A stretch of 64,000 bases of DNA from Sphingobacteriia bacterium RIFOXYC2_FULL_35_18 (GCA_001829005.1 MIAG01000009.1:603-64602); one strand, 5' to 3'; shown: positions 10,106 through 18,841, counted from the stretch's first letter. Numbers and translations are program-made. Notes: generated by a model not told the origin, from the sequence alone.

Positions 10106-10936
10106 ATGGAGCCAAATAAAATTCAATCAGCCGATATTCTCGACATCATCTTTGATGGCAGAAACAAGGAGTATGGAGCTTATGAGTTGCGTAAAACCTA
10201 CAATAAGCGTATGACCAAGGCGTTGGTAGGAACCGTGCTTATTCTACTACTAGCTGTGCTGGGTAACATACTTGCTAATACTGTTGGCAAAGAGAGTAAA
10301 GAGTTAATCGTACAAGACGTGTCGTTGGAAAACGTGACGCAGGAAGAGAAAAAGCCTGAGCCACCACCTCCACCGCCACCACCAAAACAAGAACCTCCAA
10401 AAGTGGAAATCACTAAGTTCACTCCTCCTAAAATTGTTAAGGATGAAGAAGTGAAAGAAGAAGATGAAATTAAAGAGGTAGAAAAATTGGAAGATACCAA
10501 GATTGGTACCATTAATCAGGAAGGTGCAAAAGACGAAGGTATAGTTGCTCCTCCAGTTGAAAGTGGTACTGGTGTGGTAGAAGCACCCAAAAAAGAAGAA
10601 GATTACGACAAGATATTTACCGTGGTACAAATACCAGCGGAATTCCCTGGTGGTTTGCCAGCATGGGCTAAATATTTGGAGCGTAACTTAAATAGAGATT
10701 TACCAGTTGAAAATGGTGCGCCTCCAGGAAAATACACAGTTGTTGTATCTTTTATCGTGGCTAAGGACGGAGCAATAAGCGATGTTGTTGCTGAGAACGA
10801 TCCAGGCTACGGAACAAAAGCAGAAGCAGTTCGTGTAATTACTAGAGGACCAAAATGGAAGCCTGCGGTTCAGAATGGTAGAAACGTAATCTATCGTCAC
10901 AAGCAGAGTATTACTTTCATGGTATCAGAAGAATAA
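10106..10936 (+). CDS. tonB: TonB family energy transducer (proline-rich)
   Basis: TonB spans the periplasm and passes energy from ExbBD to outer-membrane receptors. The 276-residue protein has a cytoplasmic segment (ADILDIIFDGRNKEYGAYELR), a membrane helix at about 36-58, and a proline-rich spacer with a run of eight prolines around residue 90. An acidic/Lys segment follows, then a C-terminal TonB domain (about 185-276) with the YTVVVSFIVAKDG and VRVITRGPKWKPA segments of the family. A strong terminator follows, closing the exbB-exbD-exbD-tonB operon. Confidence 0.92.
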   Translation: MEPNKIQSADILDIIFDGRNKEYGAYELRKTYNKRMTKALVGTVLILLLAVLGNILANTVGKESKELIVQDVSLENVTQEEKKPEPPPPPPPPKQEPPKVEITKFTPPKIVKDEEVKEEDEIKEVEKLEDTKIGTINQEGAKDEGIVAPPVESGTGVVEAPKKEEDYDKIFTVVQIPAEFPGGLPAWAKYLERNLNRDLPVENGAPPGKYTVVVSFIVAKDGAISDVVAENDPGYGTKAEAVRVITRGPKWKPAVQNGRNVIYRHKQSITFMVSEE

Positions 10937-10957
10937 TTCAACATGACTTTTTAATAG

Positions 10958-10989
10958 AGCCCCGAATCAAAAAGATTCGGGGCTTTTTT
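10958..10989 (+). terminator. Rho-independent terminator after tonB
   Basis: A perfect 11-bp stem (AGCCCCGAATC at 10958-10968 and its complement at 10974-10984) with an AAAAA loop runs straight into a T tract. It lies 22 bases after the tonB stop. Confidence 0.95.
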
Positions 10990-11046
10990 ATTGCTGTTTT
11001 TTATGGAAATACAGCATTGCTGTATCCTAGTAGTAAACATATTACT

Positions 11047-11868
11047 ATGGATAAAAATCAGATCCTTCAGAGCGAGTGGCTCGATATTTTATTTGATGGG
11101 AAAAATAAAAGTTACGGAGCATATGAATTAAGAAAGACTTACAATGGTAGGTTAAAGAAAGCAATGATTATTTCATTCAGCATCGCCGCTTTATTTGTTA
11201 CGGTTATTTTAATGGCTAACGTAAATACTACTGTTGCAAACACACTTAGTGTTATTGATATTTCACTGGAGAAATTCAAAGAAGAAATTAAAAAAGTAGA
11301 AATAGTAGAGCCAATAAAAAAAGAACCAATTAAGGTAGAAACAGTTTCAGTAACTCCACCTAAAATTGTAAAGGATAATGAAGTAAAGCCAGAGGAAGAG
11401 GTAAAAACAATTGATCAAATCGAAAATGTTCAGATCAATAATTTTAATCAGGAAGGAGAGAAAAATATAGATATAGTAAATCCTCCAATTGAAAAATCAA
11501 TTGCGGGAGTATCATTGATTGCTAAAGAAGAGGATGGCGAAAAAATATTTTATGTAGTACAAATACCAGCTGAGTTTCCAGGTGGCATGAATGGTTGGAG
11601 AAACTATTTAGAAAGAAATTTAAATAGTGATATACCAGTTTCAAATGGAGCACCTGCTGGAAGATATACTGTAGTAGTATCATTCTTGGTAGATAAATCG
11701 GGTGTAATCAGTGATGTTATTGCTGAAAATGATCCAGGCTACGGAACTAAAGCCGAAGCAATAAGAGTAATTGCTAAAGGTCCTAATTGGAAACCAGCCA
11801 TTCAAAATGGGAATAAGGTGATTTATAGACATAAGCAGAGCATCACTTTTATGGTTTCAGAAGAATAA
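11047..11868 (+). CDS. Second TonB family protein (paralogue)
   Basis: This 273-residue paralogue of the preceding TonB has the same order: cytoplasmic start (DILFDGKNKSYGAYELRKTYN), membrane helix, charged spacer and C-terminal TonB domain with nearly the same ending. The spacer lacks the polyproline run and is Lys/Glu/Ile-rich instead. I use the ATG at 11047 (MDKNQILQ), which aligns with the first TonB; an upstream ATG at 11017 would add ten unaligned residues. It lies beyond the terminator at 10958, so it needs its own promoter and may serve other receptors. Confidence 0.88.
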   Translation: MDKNQILQSEWLDILFDGKNKSYGAYELRKTYNGRLKKAMIISFSIAALFVTVILMANVNTTVANTLSVIDISLEKFKEEIKKVEIVEPIKKEPIKVETVSVTPPKIVKDNEVKPEEEVKTIDQIENVQINNFNQEGEKNIDIVNPPIEKSIAGVSLIAKEEDGEKIFYVVQIPAEFPGGMNGWRNYLERNLNSDIPVSNGAPAGRYTVVVSFLVDKSGVISDVIAENDPGYGTKAEAIRVIAKGPNWKPAIQNGNKVIYRHKQSITFMVSEE

Positions 11869-11879
11869 TTCAATAGCAT

Positions 11880-11887
11880 TAACTTTG
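11880..11887 (+). promoter_or_regulatory. Bacteroidota-type -7 box for mnmE
   Basis: TAACTTTG fits the TAnnTTTG consensus exactly and lies four bases before the mnmE ATG, implying a very short leader. No clear -33 TTTG was seen. Confidence 0.5.
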
Positions 11888-11891
11888 CGTA

Positions 11892-13274
11892 ATGAGGATG
11901 CAATTACAAGGTTGGGACGACACCATAGTAGCAATGGCTACAGCGCCAGGAATTGGGGCAATAGCGGTCATTAGAATTAGTGGGCCTAAATCATTTGATG
12001 TAATGAATGAATTATTTCCAAAAAAGGATTTATTCGTTCAAGCGTCGCATACCCTTCATGTTGGTCTTTTAAAAGATGGAGATATTGTTTTAGACGAAGT
12101 AGTTTTGTCTTTGTATAGAGGGCCTAAATCTTACACGGGCGAAGATGTAATAGAAATTAGCTGTCATGGTTCTCCTTATATACAGGAACAAATTTTGCAA
12201 GCCATAACAAAACGGGGTGTAAGGCTAGCGAAGCCTGGTGAGTTTACACAAAGGGCTTTCTTAAAAGGTAAAATGGATTTAGCCCAAGCAGAAGCAGTGG
12301 CTGATTTAATTGCGAGCAATACCGAAGCAAGTAAGAGAGCTGCATTACACACTATGCGCGGAGGTTTCTCTTCCGATTTGAGTCAATTGCGCGAAGCCTT
12401 AATTAGTTTTTCTGCATTGATAGAATTGGAATTGGATTTCTCACAAGAAGATGTAGAATTTGCAGATCGAACACAGTTTAAAAATTTAATAACCCAATTA
12501 AAAGAAGCTACTGCAGCATTGATTGGTTCATTTAAATTAGGTAATGTAATTAAAAACGGAGTACAGGTAGCAATCATTGGAAAACCTAATGCAGGTAAGT
12601 CAACTTTGCTTAATACGCTATTGAATGAAAACAGAGCGATTGTAAGTGATATAGCAGGAACTACTAGAGATACCATCGAAGAAGTATTAAATATTGATGG
12701 GGTTTTATTTAGGTTGATTGATACCGCCGGTATACGCGAACACACTGATGATGCAATAGAACAAATTGGAGTAAGTAAGAGCAAAGAAAAAATGCGTGCA
12801 GCGCAAGTGGTTATTTATTTATACGATCTCTTAAATATGAATGTCGAGGAGTTGCAACAAATTGTAAATGAATTTGAGCAAGAAAATATCAACTATATAT
12901 TGGTAGGAAACAAAGCTGATACTGCTACTGCTGCAATAATGACACAGTTTGTTGCATTTAAAAACAGTATGTTTATATCTGCGAAGAAGAATGTACAAAT
13001 TGAAACGCTTAAAAAGTTATTAGTTGAGAACACCATTCACGGAAATATTAATACCGAGTCAACCATAGTAACCAATGCCAGACATTACGAAGCATTAGTA
13101 GGCTTGATACAATCATTGAATGAGGTAGAGCAAGGATTAAGCAATCAATTACCCGGAGATTTATTGGCTTTAGATATACGTCAGTGCTTGCACTATTTAG
13201 GAACGATAACGGGCAGCATTACCCATGAAGACCAGTTGGATTATATTTTTAGTAAGTTCTGTATCGGAAAGTAA
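11892..13274 (+). CDS. mnmE: tRNA uridine-5-carboxymethylaminomethyl synthesis GTPase MnmE
   Basis: MnmE, with MnmG, modifies the wobble uridine of certain tRNAs. The 460 residues are complete: an N-terminal tetrahydrofolate-binding domain (about 1-120), a helical domain, and an inserted G domain (about 220-380). The G domain has GKPNAGKST, the DIAGTTRD switch, DTAGI and NKAD. The protein ends in the family FCIGK tail, whose Cys is catalytically important. A 28 kb mobile element is joined exactly at this tail: codons FCIGK-stop (13257-13274) form the left attachment core, so the gene is still full length after integration. Alternative start ATG at 11898 cannot be excluded. Confidence 0.97.
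   Translation: MRMQLQGWDDTIVAMATAPGIGAIAVIRISGPKSFDVMNELFPKKDLFVQASHTLHVGLLKDGDIVLDEVVLSLYRGPKSYTGEDVIEISCHGSPYIQEQILQAITKRGVRLAKPGEFTQRAFLKGKMDLAQAEAVADLIASNTEASKRAALHTMRGGFSSDLSQLREALISFSALIELELDFSQEDVEFADRTQFKNLITQLKEATAALIGSFKLGNVIKNGVQVAIIGKPNAGKSTLLNTLLNENRAIVSDIAGTTRDTIEEVLNIDGVLFRLIDTAGIREHTDDAIEQIGVSKSKEKMRAAQVVIYLYDLLNMNVEELQQIVNEFEQENINYILVGNKADTATAAIMTQFVAFKNSMFISAKKNVQIETLKKLLVENTIHGNINTESTIVTNARHYEALVGLIQSLNEVEQGLSNQLPGDLLALDIRQCLHYLGTITGSITHEDQLDYIFSKFCIGK
13257..13274 (+). other. attL core (mnmE last six codons)
   Basis: TTCTGTATCGGAAAGTAA reads F-C-I-G-K-stop and is the true end of mnmE. It pairs with the attR core at 41502-41519: 14 of 18 bases match and all four differences are synonymous. 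The same gene end is the known integration site of Salmonella genomic island 1. Confidence 0.92.
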
Positions 13275-13275
13275 C

Positions 13276-13338
13276 TATCTTTCCTTTGTTTCATAAATGC
13301 CTGTTATTGTTAGCTTTTAGCTGATTTATCTTTCCTTT
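13276..13338 (+). repeat. 12-bp direct repeat next to attL
   Basis: TATCTTTCCTTT occurs at 13276-13287 and 13327-13338. A copy with one mismatch (TATCTTTGCTTT) lies near the other end at 41347-41358. The placement suits integrase or excisionase arm sites, but the words are T-rich and could be chance. Confidence 0.4.
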
Positions 13339-13340
13339 AT

Positions 13341-13405
13341 TTGTTGCCCAACTCCACTTTTTTACCTATATTTGGTGCCTGATTGTTGCCCAGATTTGTT
13401 GCCCA
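13341..13405 (+). repeat. TTGTTGCCCA repeats around the integration-operon promoter
   Basis: The 10-mer TTGTTGCCCA occurs at 13341-13350, 13383-13392 and 13396-13405, and once more at 41455-41464, 37 bases from the attR core. Inverted partial copies (GGCAACA) lie at 13413-13419 and 13474-13480. They look like integrase arm sites or operators of the excisionase-like protein. Confidence 0.65.
13344..13374 (+). promoter_or_regulatory. Promoter of the excisionase-integrase operon
   Basis: TTG (13344-13346) and TATATTTG (13367-13374) are separated by 20 bases, the standard Bacteroidota -33/-7 layout. The -33 element lies inside one TTGTTGCCCA repeat and two more copies lie just downstream of the -7 box, so the promoter looks autoregulated. 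Confidence 0.6.
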
Positions 13406-13434
13406 CAAATCAGGCAACACTCGGGAGAGAACAT

Positions 13435-13466
13435 GCTACATACAGCTACAAGCTGCTACATGTAGC
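13435..13466 (+). repeat. GCTACA iterons with 10-bp period
   Basis: GCTACA is repeated at 13435, 13445 and 13455, exactly one helical turn apart. The third copy forms the perfect palindrome GCTACATGTAGC (13455-13466). This is 17 bases before the start codon of the HTH gene, a likely binding site for that protein. Confidence 0.6.
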
Positions 13467-13482
13467 AACAACAGGCAACAAA

Positions 13483-13842
13483 ATGAGCAGCAACATTCGT
13501 CTACAAAAAACTTGTCAGCACTGCGGTAACCGGTTTACCGCCAAGACTACTGTTACACAGTTTTGCTCAGATACCTGTGCTAAGAGAGCATACAAACAAC
13601 GGAAGCGGGATGAAAAAATTGAAGTGGCCATCAAGGAAGAAACCGAGAAAGCCATGTACAACCCTGCCATTTCTCAAAAAGAATTTCTAACCGTTGATGA
13701 AGCCTGCCAGTTAATCAACGCCAGCCGATGGACCATATACAGGCTCATCGACAAAGGCGAACTCAAAGCAGGTAAGTTGGGCAGAAGTACCCGTATCCCC
13801 CGAACAGCTATCAACGAACTATTCAAATTAACTGAAGCATGA
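13483..13842 (+). CDS. Excisionase-like helix-turn-helix protein
   Basis: This is a 119-residue DNA-binding protein. Residues 1-45 carry a small zinc-ribbon-like segment with four Cys (CQHCGNRF, then CSDTC). Residues 60-119 form an excisionase/MerR-type winged helix (FLTVDEACQLINASRWTIYRLIDKGELKAGKLGRSTRIPR). I place the start at ATG 13483; a GTG at 13372 would add an unlikely leader that runs through the repeat cluster. It overlaps the integrase start by four bases (ATGA), so the two are translationally coupled. Probable role: directing the integrase and repressing its own promoter. Confidence 0.85.
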   Translation: MSSNIRLQKTCQHCGNRFTAKTTVTQFCSDTCAKRAYKQRKRDEKIEVAIKEETEKAMYNPAISQKEFLTVDEACQLINASRWTIYRLIDKGELKAGKLGRSTRIPRTAINELFKLTEA

Positions 13843-14945
13843 CAGTAACTTTAAGACAACGCAAAAAGGGCGATAAAATCAGCCTGTATCTTGATTACTA
13901 TGGCGATGGTAAAAGAGACTATGAGTATTTGCAATTATACATCATACCCGAGCCGGAGAAAGGCAAGCTCACCAAAGAGCAGAAAGAAGAAAACCGTAAA
14001 ACAATGATCCTGGCAGAAGCCATCAGGTCAAAACGATTGCTCCAGATAAAGAATGAAGAATATGGCTTTCGGGATACCGATAAAGCCAAAGGCAGTTTCA
14101 TTGCCTACTTTGAAAGGCTTACCGAGAAAAGAAAAGGCAGCGAGGGTAATTGGGGCAATTGGGATAGTGTACTGAAACACTTAAAGAAGTTCACCAAGAA
14201 TGGTGCATCATTTAAAGACGTTGATAAAAACTGGCTGGAAGATTTCAAAACCTATCTCATATCCGAAGCCAAGAGTAAAACCAATAAACACCTTTCACAA
14301 AATTCGCAGTCTTCCTATTTCAGTAAAGTAACAGCAGCTTTGAAGGAAGCGGTAAAAGAAGGCATCATTCAAACCAATCCGGCAAATCAGGTGGAGGGCA
14401 TCAGGTCAGATGATCCCGATAGAGAGTTCCTCACTTTGGAAGAATTACAGGCAGCTGCAAAAGTGGAGTGTGAAATGCCGGTGCTCAAAAATGCTTTCAT
14501 CTTTTCTGCATTGAGTGGTTTACGTTGGTCGGATATTGAAAAGCTGGTTTGGTCAGAAGTGCAGCACTCCGAGCAGTCCGGGTATTACATCCGTTTCAGG
14601 CAGAAGAAAACAAAAGGAGCCGAAACATTGCCCATTTCAGAACAAGCCTTTTCGCTTTTAGGCGAAAGAAGAAAGCAGAATGATAAAGTATTTGAAGGAT
14701 TGTATTACAGTGCCTGGCATAACTTAAAACTCCGTGAATGGGTAATGAAAGCAGGTATCACCAAGCACATCACTTTTCACTGTGCAAGGCATACCTACGC
14801 CACCTTACAAATTACATTGGGAACGGATATTTACACGGTTTCAAAACTCTTAGGTCACAGGCATTTAAAAACAACCGAAATTTACGCTAAGGTAATTGAC
14901 CATAAAAAACAGGAGGCCGCCAATAAAATTAAATTAGACTTATAG
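13839..14945 (+). CDS. int: Site-specific tyrosine recombinase (integrase)
   Basis: This 368-residue phage-type integrase most likely moves the element into and out of mnmE. An N-terminal arm-binding domain (Bacteroidota integrase type, rich in Lys) is followed by a SAM-like core-binding domain (about 90-190) and the catalytic domain. The catalytic residues visible are Arg in SGLRWSD (about residue 227), the HxxR box in HCARHTYATLQ (about 315), His in GHRHLKT, and the nucleophile Tyr in TEIYAKV (about residue 348). It lies at the element end nearest attL and reads inward, as is usual. Confidence 0.93.
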   Translation: MTVTLRQRKKGDKISLYLDYYGDGKRDYEYLQLYIIPEPEKGKLTKEQKEENRKTMILAEAIRSKRLLQIKNEEYGFRDTDKAKGSFIAYFERLTEKRKGSEGNWGNWDSVLKHLKKFTKNGASFKDVDKNWLEDFKTYLISEAKSKTNKHLSQNSQSSYFSKVTAALKEAVKEGIIQTNPANQVEGIRSDDPDREFLTLEELQAAAKVECEMPVLKNAFIFSALSGLRWSDIEKLVWSEVQHSEQSGYYIRFRQKKTKGAETLPISEQAFSLLGERRKQNDKVFEGLYYSAWHNLKLREWVMKAGITKHITFHCARHTYATLQITLGTDIYTVSKLLGHRHLKTTEIYAKVIDHKKQEAANKIKLDL

Positions 14946-14947
14946 CG

Positions 14948-16015
14948 ATGGAAGTAAAAGTATTAGACAGCATCATGCACGGTGTATTGAAGCCGTGGAA
15001 ATTAGACACCACCAACACAAGGCGGTTCACTGAATTGGTGAAAGCTGCAAAAGCAGCTTCACCCAGCACCAACGCAGAGTTGCTTTCGCAACTCATAGCA
15101 TTGTTGGTTGATTACCCAACACTTCAAAAAATAGTAGCTGATGAAACCATAGGCAATGCATCATTGCAGCCGCTTTTATACAAAACCGATTTGCCAAAGT
15201 ATAAAGATGCCGTTACCCATTTTTATTATTTCATCATCACCGGAGAAACACTTCGTGTTTTCAATGCAGTATTGCAGCAAGCTGCAAACTGGACAGAGTT
15301 AGTTGATATTCGCTATCAGGTTGGCAAGTCACTTACCAATGTGAGAGTATTAGCCAAGCAGGTTACCACAGAATTAAATGAGCAAGGCTTTACAACGGTT
15401 CCTGATGCACAAAGCAACGTTGTTCACTTCGCTTTGTATTACTTAAAACATAGCCTCATTCAGCTTTATTTCAGCATTCAGGAACAGTTCAAGGCAAGCC
15501 TTTCACAAACAACAACACTTGAAGATTTTTATGTGTTGGATTTGGAAGAACCATTGTCCACAGTTCAGCAATTAGAGTATGTAGGACCGCCAGCAGCAGA
15601 TGAAAAAGGCAGCACCGAGTACAACGACAACCAGGAGGCAATTCACTTCGGTTTCAAAGATGATATTGCAAAGCTCACAACGGTAGTTAATCAGTTGTGC
15701 CATCAAATTGAATTATTGAATGATGATGTTACCAGTGCTGATGAATTGATAAAGGCATTAACAGCAAAAAGCATATTACCCGGTGCAGTTAAAATTCAAT
15801 TAGGCTGCGAAACAAAGCACTTCCGCTATTGCATTGATAAGTTCACACCCTACTTCAATAGCCTGTCATTGTCGAACATTGAAAAGTCAAAAATCTTCTA
15901 TTCCAAAAAGGATACACTGATAACTGCAAACAACCTTTCAGCAAGTGGTTCAAAGAACAAAATTGAGCCAAAGGAAAAGGCAAACATTGACAAGATTTTT
16001 AAATATCTGCAATAA
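14948..16015 (+). CDS. Hypothetical element protein
   Basis: This is a 355-residue protein that I do not recognise. It begins two bases after the integrase stop, so it belongs to the integration operon. Composition is mostly helical, soluble and slightly acidic with no signal peptide. The middle (about 60-190) is hydrophobic-helical and the end (about 240-355) is Lys-rich. There is no catalytic motif. Its position suggests a helper of integration, replication or element maintenance, but that is inference from location only. Confidence 0.75.
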   Translation: MEVKVLDSIMHGVLKPWKLDTTNTRRFTELVKAAKAASPSTNAELLSQLIALLVDYPTLQKIVADETIGNASLQPLLYKTDLPKYKDAVTHFYYFIITGETLRVFNAVLQQAANWTELVDIRYQVGKSLTNVRVLAKQVTTELNEQGFTTVPDAQSNVVHFALYYLKHSLIQLYFSIQEQFKASLSQTTTLEDFYVLDLEEPLSTVQQLEYVGPPAADEKGSTEYNDNQEAIHFGFKDDIAKLTTVVNQLCHQIELLNDDVTSADELIKALTAKSILPGAVKIQLGCETKHFRYCIDKFTPYFNSLSLSNIEKSKIFYSKKDTLITANNLSASGSKNKIEPKEKANIDKIFKYLQ

Positions 16016-16120
16016 AAAACATTAAGATTATTCAGTAATGTGAGTAAGGGATTAACCCCTTAACCATTGCCCCTCTTGCATTCAAGAGGTTTGTGCCATC
16101 ATTCTAAAAATTATAAAAAG

Positions 16121-16426
16121 ATGGCACACGAAGAATTAATCTTAGACAAGCTCACCGAAATCGCTAACAAGCTGGATGAGCAAAACCTGTTACAAAAAAC
16201 AGTACTGAACTTTAATGAGGCTTGCAAATATTTAGATGTAAGCCCATCGCATTTGTACAAACTTACCAGTACAAAGCACATTCCCCATTTCTGTCCTCAG
16301 GGCAAAAAACTCTACTTCAAACGGGAGGAGTTGGATACCTGGTTACAACGTAACCGCAAATCAGCAGCAGATGAAATTGATCAGATGGCTGCCGATTATG
16401 TTATCCGCAACAAACGCAAGAAGTAA
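16121..16426 (+). CDS. Helix-turn-helix DNA-binding protein
   Basis: This 101-residue protein of the excisionase/HTH_17 family has a helical N-terminus (EELILDKLTEIANKLDEQ) and then LNFNEACKYLDVSPSHLYKLTSTKHIPHF with the wing GKKLYFKREELDTWL. These proteins sit beside DUF3987 genes in many Bacteroidota elements and are thought to control replication or excision functions. I chose ATG at 16121; the upstream GTG-type start at 16067 adds 18 residues with no match to the family. It is followed by the primase-like gene after 30 bases. Confidence 0.82.
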   Translation: MAHEELILDKLTEIANKLDEQNLLQKTVLNFNEACKYLDVSPSHLYKLTSTKHIPHFCPQGKKLYFKREELDTWLQRNRKSAADEIDQMAADYVIRNKRKK

Positions 16427-16456
16427 GATTTTTTTATTAACTGAAAGAACAGAACA

Positions 16457-18706
16457 ATGGCATCAAGTACCATATTTAAAAATTTCACCGTGCCGGTGGA
16501 AAAGAAATCATTGCTTTTAATAGCCAATGATATTGCCTCCGGCAAATACAAAGCGGAGGTTGAAGAAATCAGGGCATTGCTGGAACAGGGCAAAACGGAA
16601 GAAGCTGCCAATAAGAAAAAGCAATTGTTGGCCTTTACTCCATCCGCAGTATTCAGCGAGAAAAGGCAAATGCCTTTCCTTGAAATGTACAGCGGCTTTG
16701 TACACCTTGATTTTGACAAGCTGACACCGGAACAGTTGGATGCAGCCTTCAAAGTCATTGCCGAAATTCCTTACACCTTCTTATGCTTTATCAGCCCAAG
16801 TGGTAACGGTCTTAAAGTGTTCATTGAGGTGAATACTGAAATTGAACACCACGACATTGCCTATTTGCAGGTGCAGAAGCATTACGAAGATGCAACAGGA
16901 TTAAAAGCAGACCCAAGCTGCAAGGATATTACAAGGCTTTGCTTTATGAGTTATCACCCTGGGCTGTTTAAGAACATCCGTAATGAAAAGTTCAAAGTAC
17001 AGTTACCCGAAATCTTCACACAACCGGAAGCTCAACCAAAAGCACAGCCGGTAATCCCACCAGTTCAGGTCGAACCCGAAGAGGATCTGAACATCGCTTT
17101 TATTTTCAATCAACAAATTCAATTCACCAATCAAAAAACACAATACACCGATGGAAACAGGAACAATTATATTTATCGGCTTGCTTCTAATTGCAACAGA
17201 GCTGGTTTATCGCAGTCCGATACTGAACTTTTATGTACGCAACATTTTGACCTACCTGAAAGAGAAATTAAAGAGGCAATAAAAAGTGCATACTCCCACC
17301 ACAAACCCGAGTTTGCAAAGTTTGCAAACACTGCAAAGCTGCAAAGTGCAGAACAGCAAACACCGCAGGAAGACTATTTAAAAGCCACTCCAACCATTCC
17401 AGAAGAACTGTATTTGCAAATGCCTGAAATATTGCAGCACGGTGCAATGGCATTTACAGATGAAAGAGAACGGGATGTTTTCCTTACAGGTGCATTGGCA
17501 ATTCTCAGCGGATGTTTGCCCGGTGTAAAAGGAGTGTATGCAGGTAACGAAGTTTTCCCGAATGTTTTTTCATTTGCTATTGCCCCTGCTGCCAGTGGAA
17601 AGGGTGCATTAAAATTCGCAAAAATGCTGGCAGACGAATACCACAGCTTTGTGCTGAAAGCAAGCCGTGAAGCAGAATCACAATACAATCAGGAACTATC
17701 CGAACACAAACAAAAAATCAGCAGTAAGAAAAAGGGCGACACCTCCACAGAAGAACAGCCCACCAAACCCACTTTTAAAGTGGTGTACATTCCAGCAAAT
17801 ACAAGCTATGCAAAAATCCTTTGGCACTTGGAGCAGAACGAGGGCACAGGTATTATTTGCGAAACAGAAGCCGACACCCTGGGCAACGTATTTAAGCAAG
17901 AGTGGGGTTCCTATTCCGATATGCTTCGCAAATCGTTTCACCACGAAAGGCTTTCCAGTTCCCGTAAAGGCAATAATGAATTTACAGAGGTAAATGCACC
18001 CAGCTTGTCTATCGCTTTATCCGGCACACCCAATCAGGTAACGGGTTTAATATCTTCTTCCGAAGATGGCTTATTCAGCCGTTTCATTTTCTATGCTTTT
18101 AAGGTGGAGCAAAAATGGAAAGACGTTTCCCCCAATGCCAATAACATCAACCTCACCGAGCATTTCAAAGTATTGTCTTTAAAGGTGTTTAACATGGTCC
18201 AGTTCCTGCAACGGGAAGAAACCATCGTAACATTAACCAATCAACAATGGCAGCAACTAAACCAAACCTGTGAGGCATGGCTCAATGAAGTTACCATGTT
18301 CACAGCCGAAGAAGCCGCCAGTATTGTAAAACGTTTGGGCTTGATCCTGTACCGTATGGCAATGCTATTTACCGCCTTGCGGAAATTTGAAAACGGAGAG
18401 GCAGCAAACCAGGTAGTTTGTACCGATGAAGATTTTAGCACCGCTTTGCGGTTGGCCGGAATCTACCTCCACCACAGTATTTTAATGTTCAACAACCTGC
18501 CAAAGCAAAGCGAAGCCACCCAATTCAAAACAGGCGACAGCAAACGCAAATTCTTTGATACTTTACCATCAGAATTTACCCGCCAACAGGCCGTTGAAAC
18601 AGGCAAGCAGTTTCAACTTTCTGCCCGTACAGTGGATGACATTCTCCACAATGCTACTGGCAAGGCTTTGGAAAAGCTGAAGGCCGGGCATTACCGCAAA
18701 ATCTAA
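16457..18706 (+). CDS. Primase/helicase-like protein (BT4734-like N-terminus plus DUF3987)
   Basis: This 749-residue replication-type protein is typical of Bacteroidota mobile elements. Residues 1-190 resemble the BT4734/VirE-N domain (YSGFVHLDFDKLT, FISPSGNGLKVFIEV), related to primase-polymerase folds. A linker and a PriCT-like helical part follow. The DUF3987 ATPase-like region runs from about 300 to 720, with a Walker-A-like APAASGKG near residue 380 and GIICETEADTLG near 470. It probably primes or unwinds element DNA after excision. An intrinsic terminator follows. Confidence 0.82.
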   Translation: MASSTIFKNFTVPVEKKSLLLIANDIASGKYKAEVEEIRALLEQGKTEEAANKKKQLLAFTPSAVFSEKRQMPFLEMYSGFVHLDFDKLTPEQLDAAFKVIAEIPYTFLCFISPSGNGLKVFIEVNTEIEHHDIAYLQVQKHYEDATGLKADPSCKDITRLCFMSYHPGLFKNIRNEKFKVQLPEIFTQPEAQPKAQPVIPPVQVEPEEDLNIAFIFNQQIQFTNQKTQYTDGNRNNYIYRLASNCNRAGLSQSDTELLCTQHFDLPEREIKEAIKSAYSHHKPEFAKFANTAKLQSAEQQTPQEDYLKATPTIPEELYLQMPEILQHGAMAFTDERERDVFLTGALAILSGCLPGVKGVYAGNEVFPNVFSFAIAPAASGKGALKFAKMLADEYHSFVLKASREAESQYNQELSEHKQKISSKKKGDTSTEEQPTKPTFKVVYIPANTSYAKILWHLEQNEGTGIICETEADTLGNVFKQEWGSYSDMLRKSFHHERLSSSRKGNNEFTEVNAPSLSIALSGTPNQVTGLISSSEDGLFSRFIFYAFKVEQKWKDVSPNANNINLTEHFKVLSLKVFNMVQFLQREETIVTLTNQQWQQLNQTCEAWLNEVTMFTAEEAASIVKRLGLILYRMAMLFTALRKFENGEAANQVVCTDEDFSTALRLAGIYLHHSILMFNNLPKQSEATQFKTGDSKRKFFDTLPSEFTRQQAVETGKQFQLSARTVDDILHNATGKALEKLKAGHYRKI

Positions 18707-18731
18707 GCACATTTCCCTTTCCTGCATTGCT

Positions 18732-18760
18732 CCCCATACTGCCAAGCGGATGGGGTTTTT
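18732..18760 (+). terminator. Rho-independent terminator after the DUF3987 gene
   Basis: CCCCAT (18732-18737) pairs with ATGGGG (18750-18755), followed directly by five T. It lies 26 bases after the stop codon and separates the integration/replication module from the R-M operon. Confidence 0.75.
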
Positions 18761-18831
18761 GCATTGTTTGCAGACTTTGAAAGGTTTGCAACTTTGCCAA
18801 TTTTGTTAGCAATGCTATTCTTTTGTTTTCT

Positions 18832-18839
18832 TATATTTG
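18832..18839 (+). promoter_or_regulatory. -7 box of the R-M operon promoter
   Basis: TATATTTG matches TAnnTTTG and lies 29 bases before the ATG of the XRE regulator. Several TTTTG words upstream could serve as -33, none at the ideal distance. Confidence 0.55.
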
Positions 18840-18841
18840 CC

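Noticed and set aside
10198..10630. Minus-strand open frames across the TonB proline-rich region
   Set aside because: Their Gly/Phe/Trp runs are the mirror of the proline and charged repeats of TonB.
13435..13466. CRISPR-like array
   Set aside because: The GCTACA repeats are six bases at 10-bp period with no spacers of useful length. They look like protein-binding iterons, and no cas gene is present.
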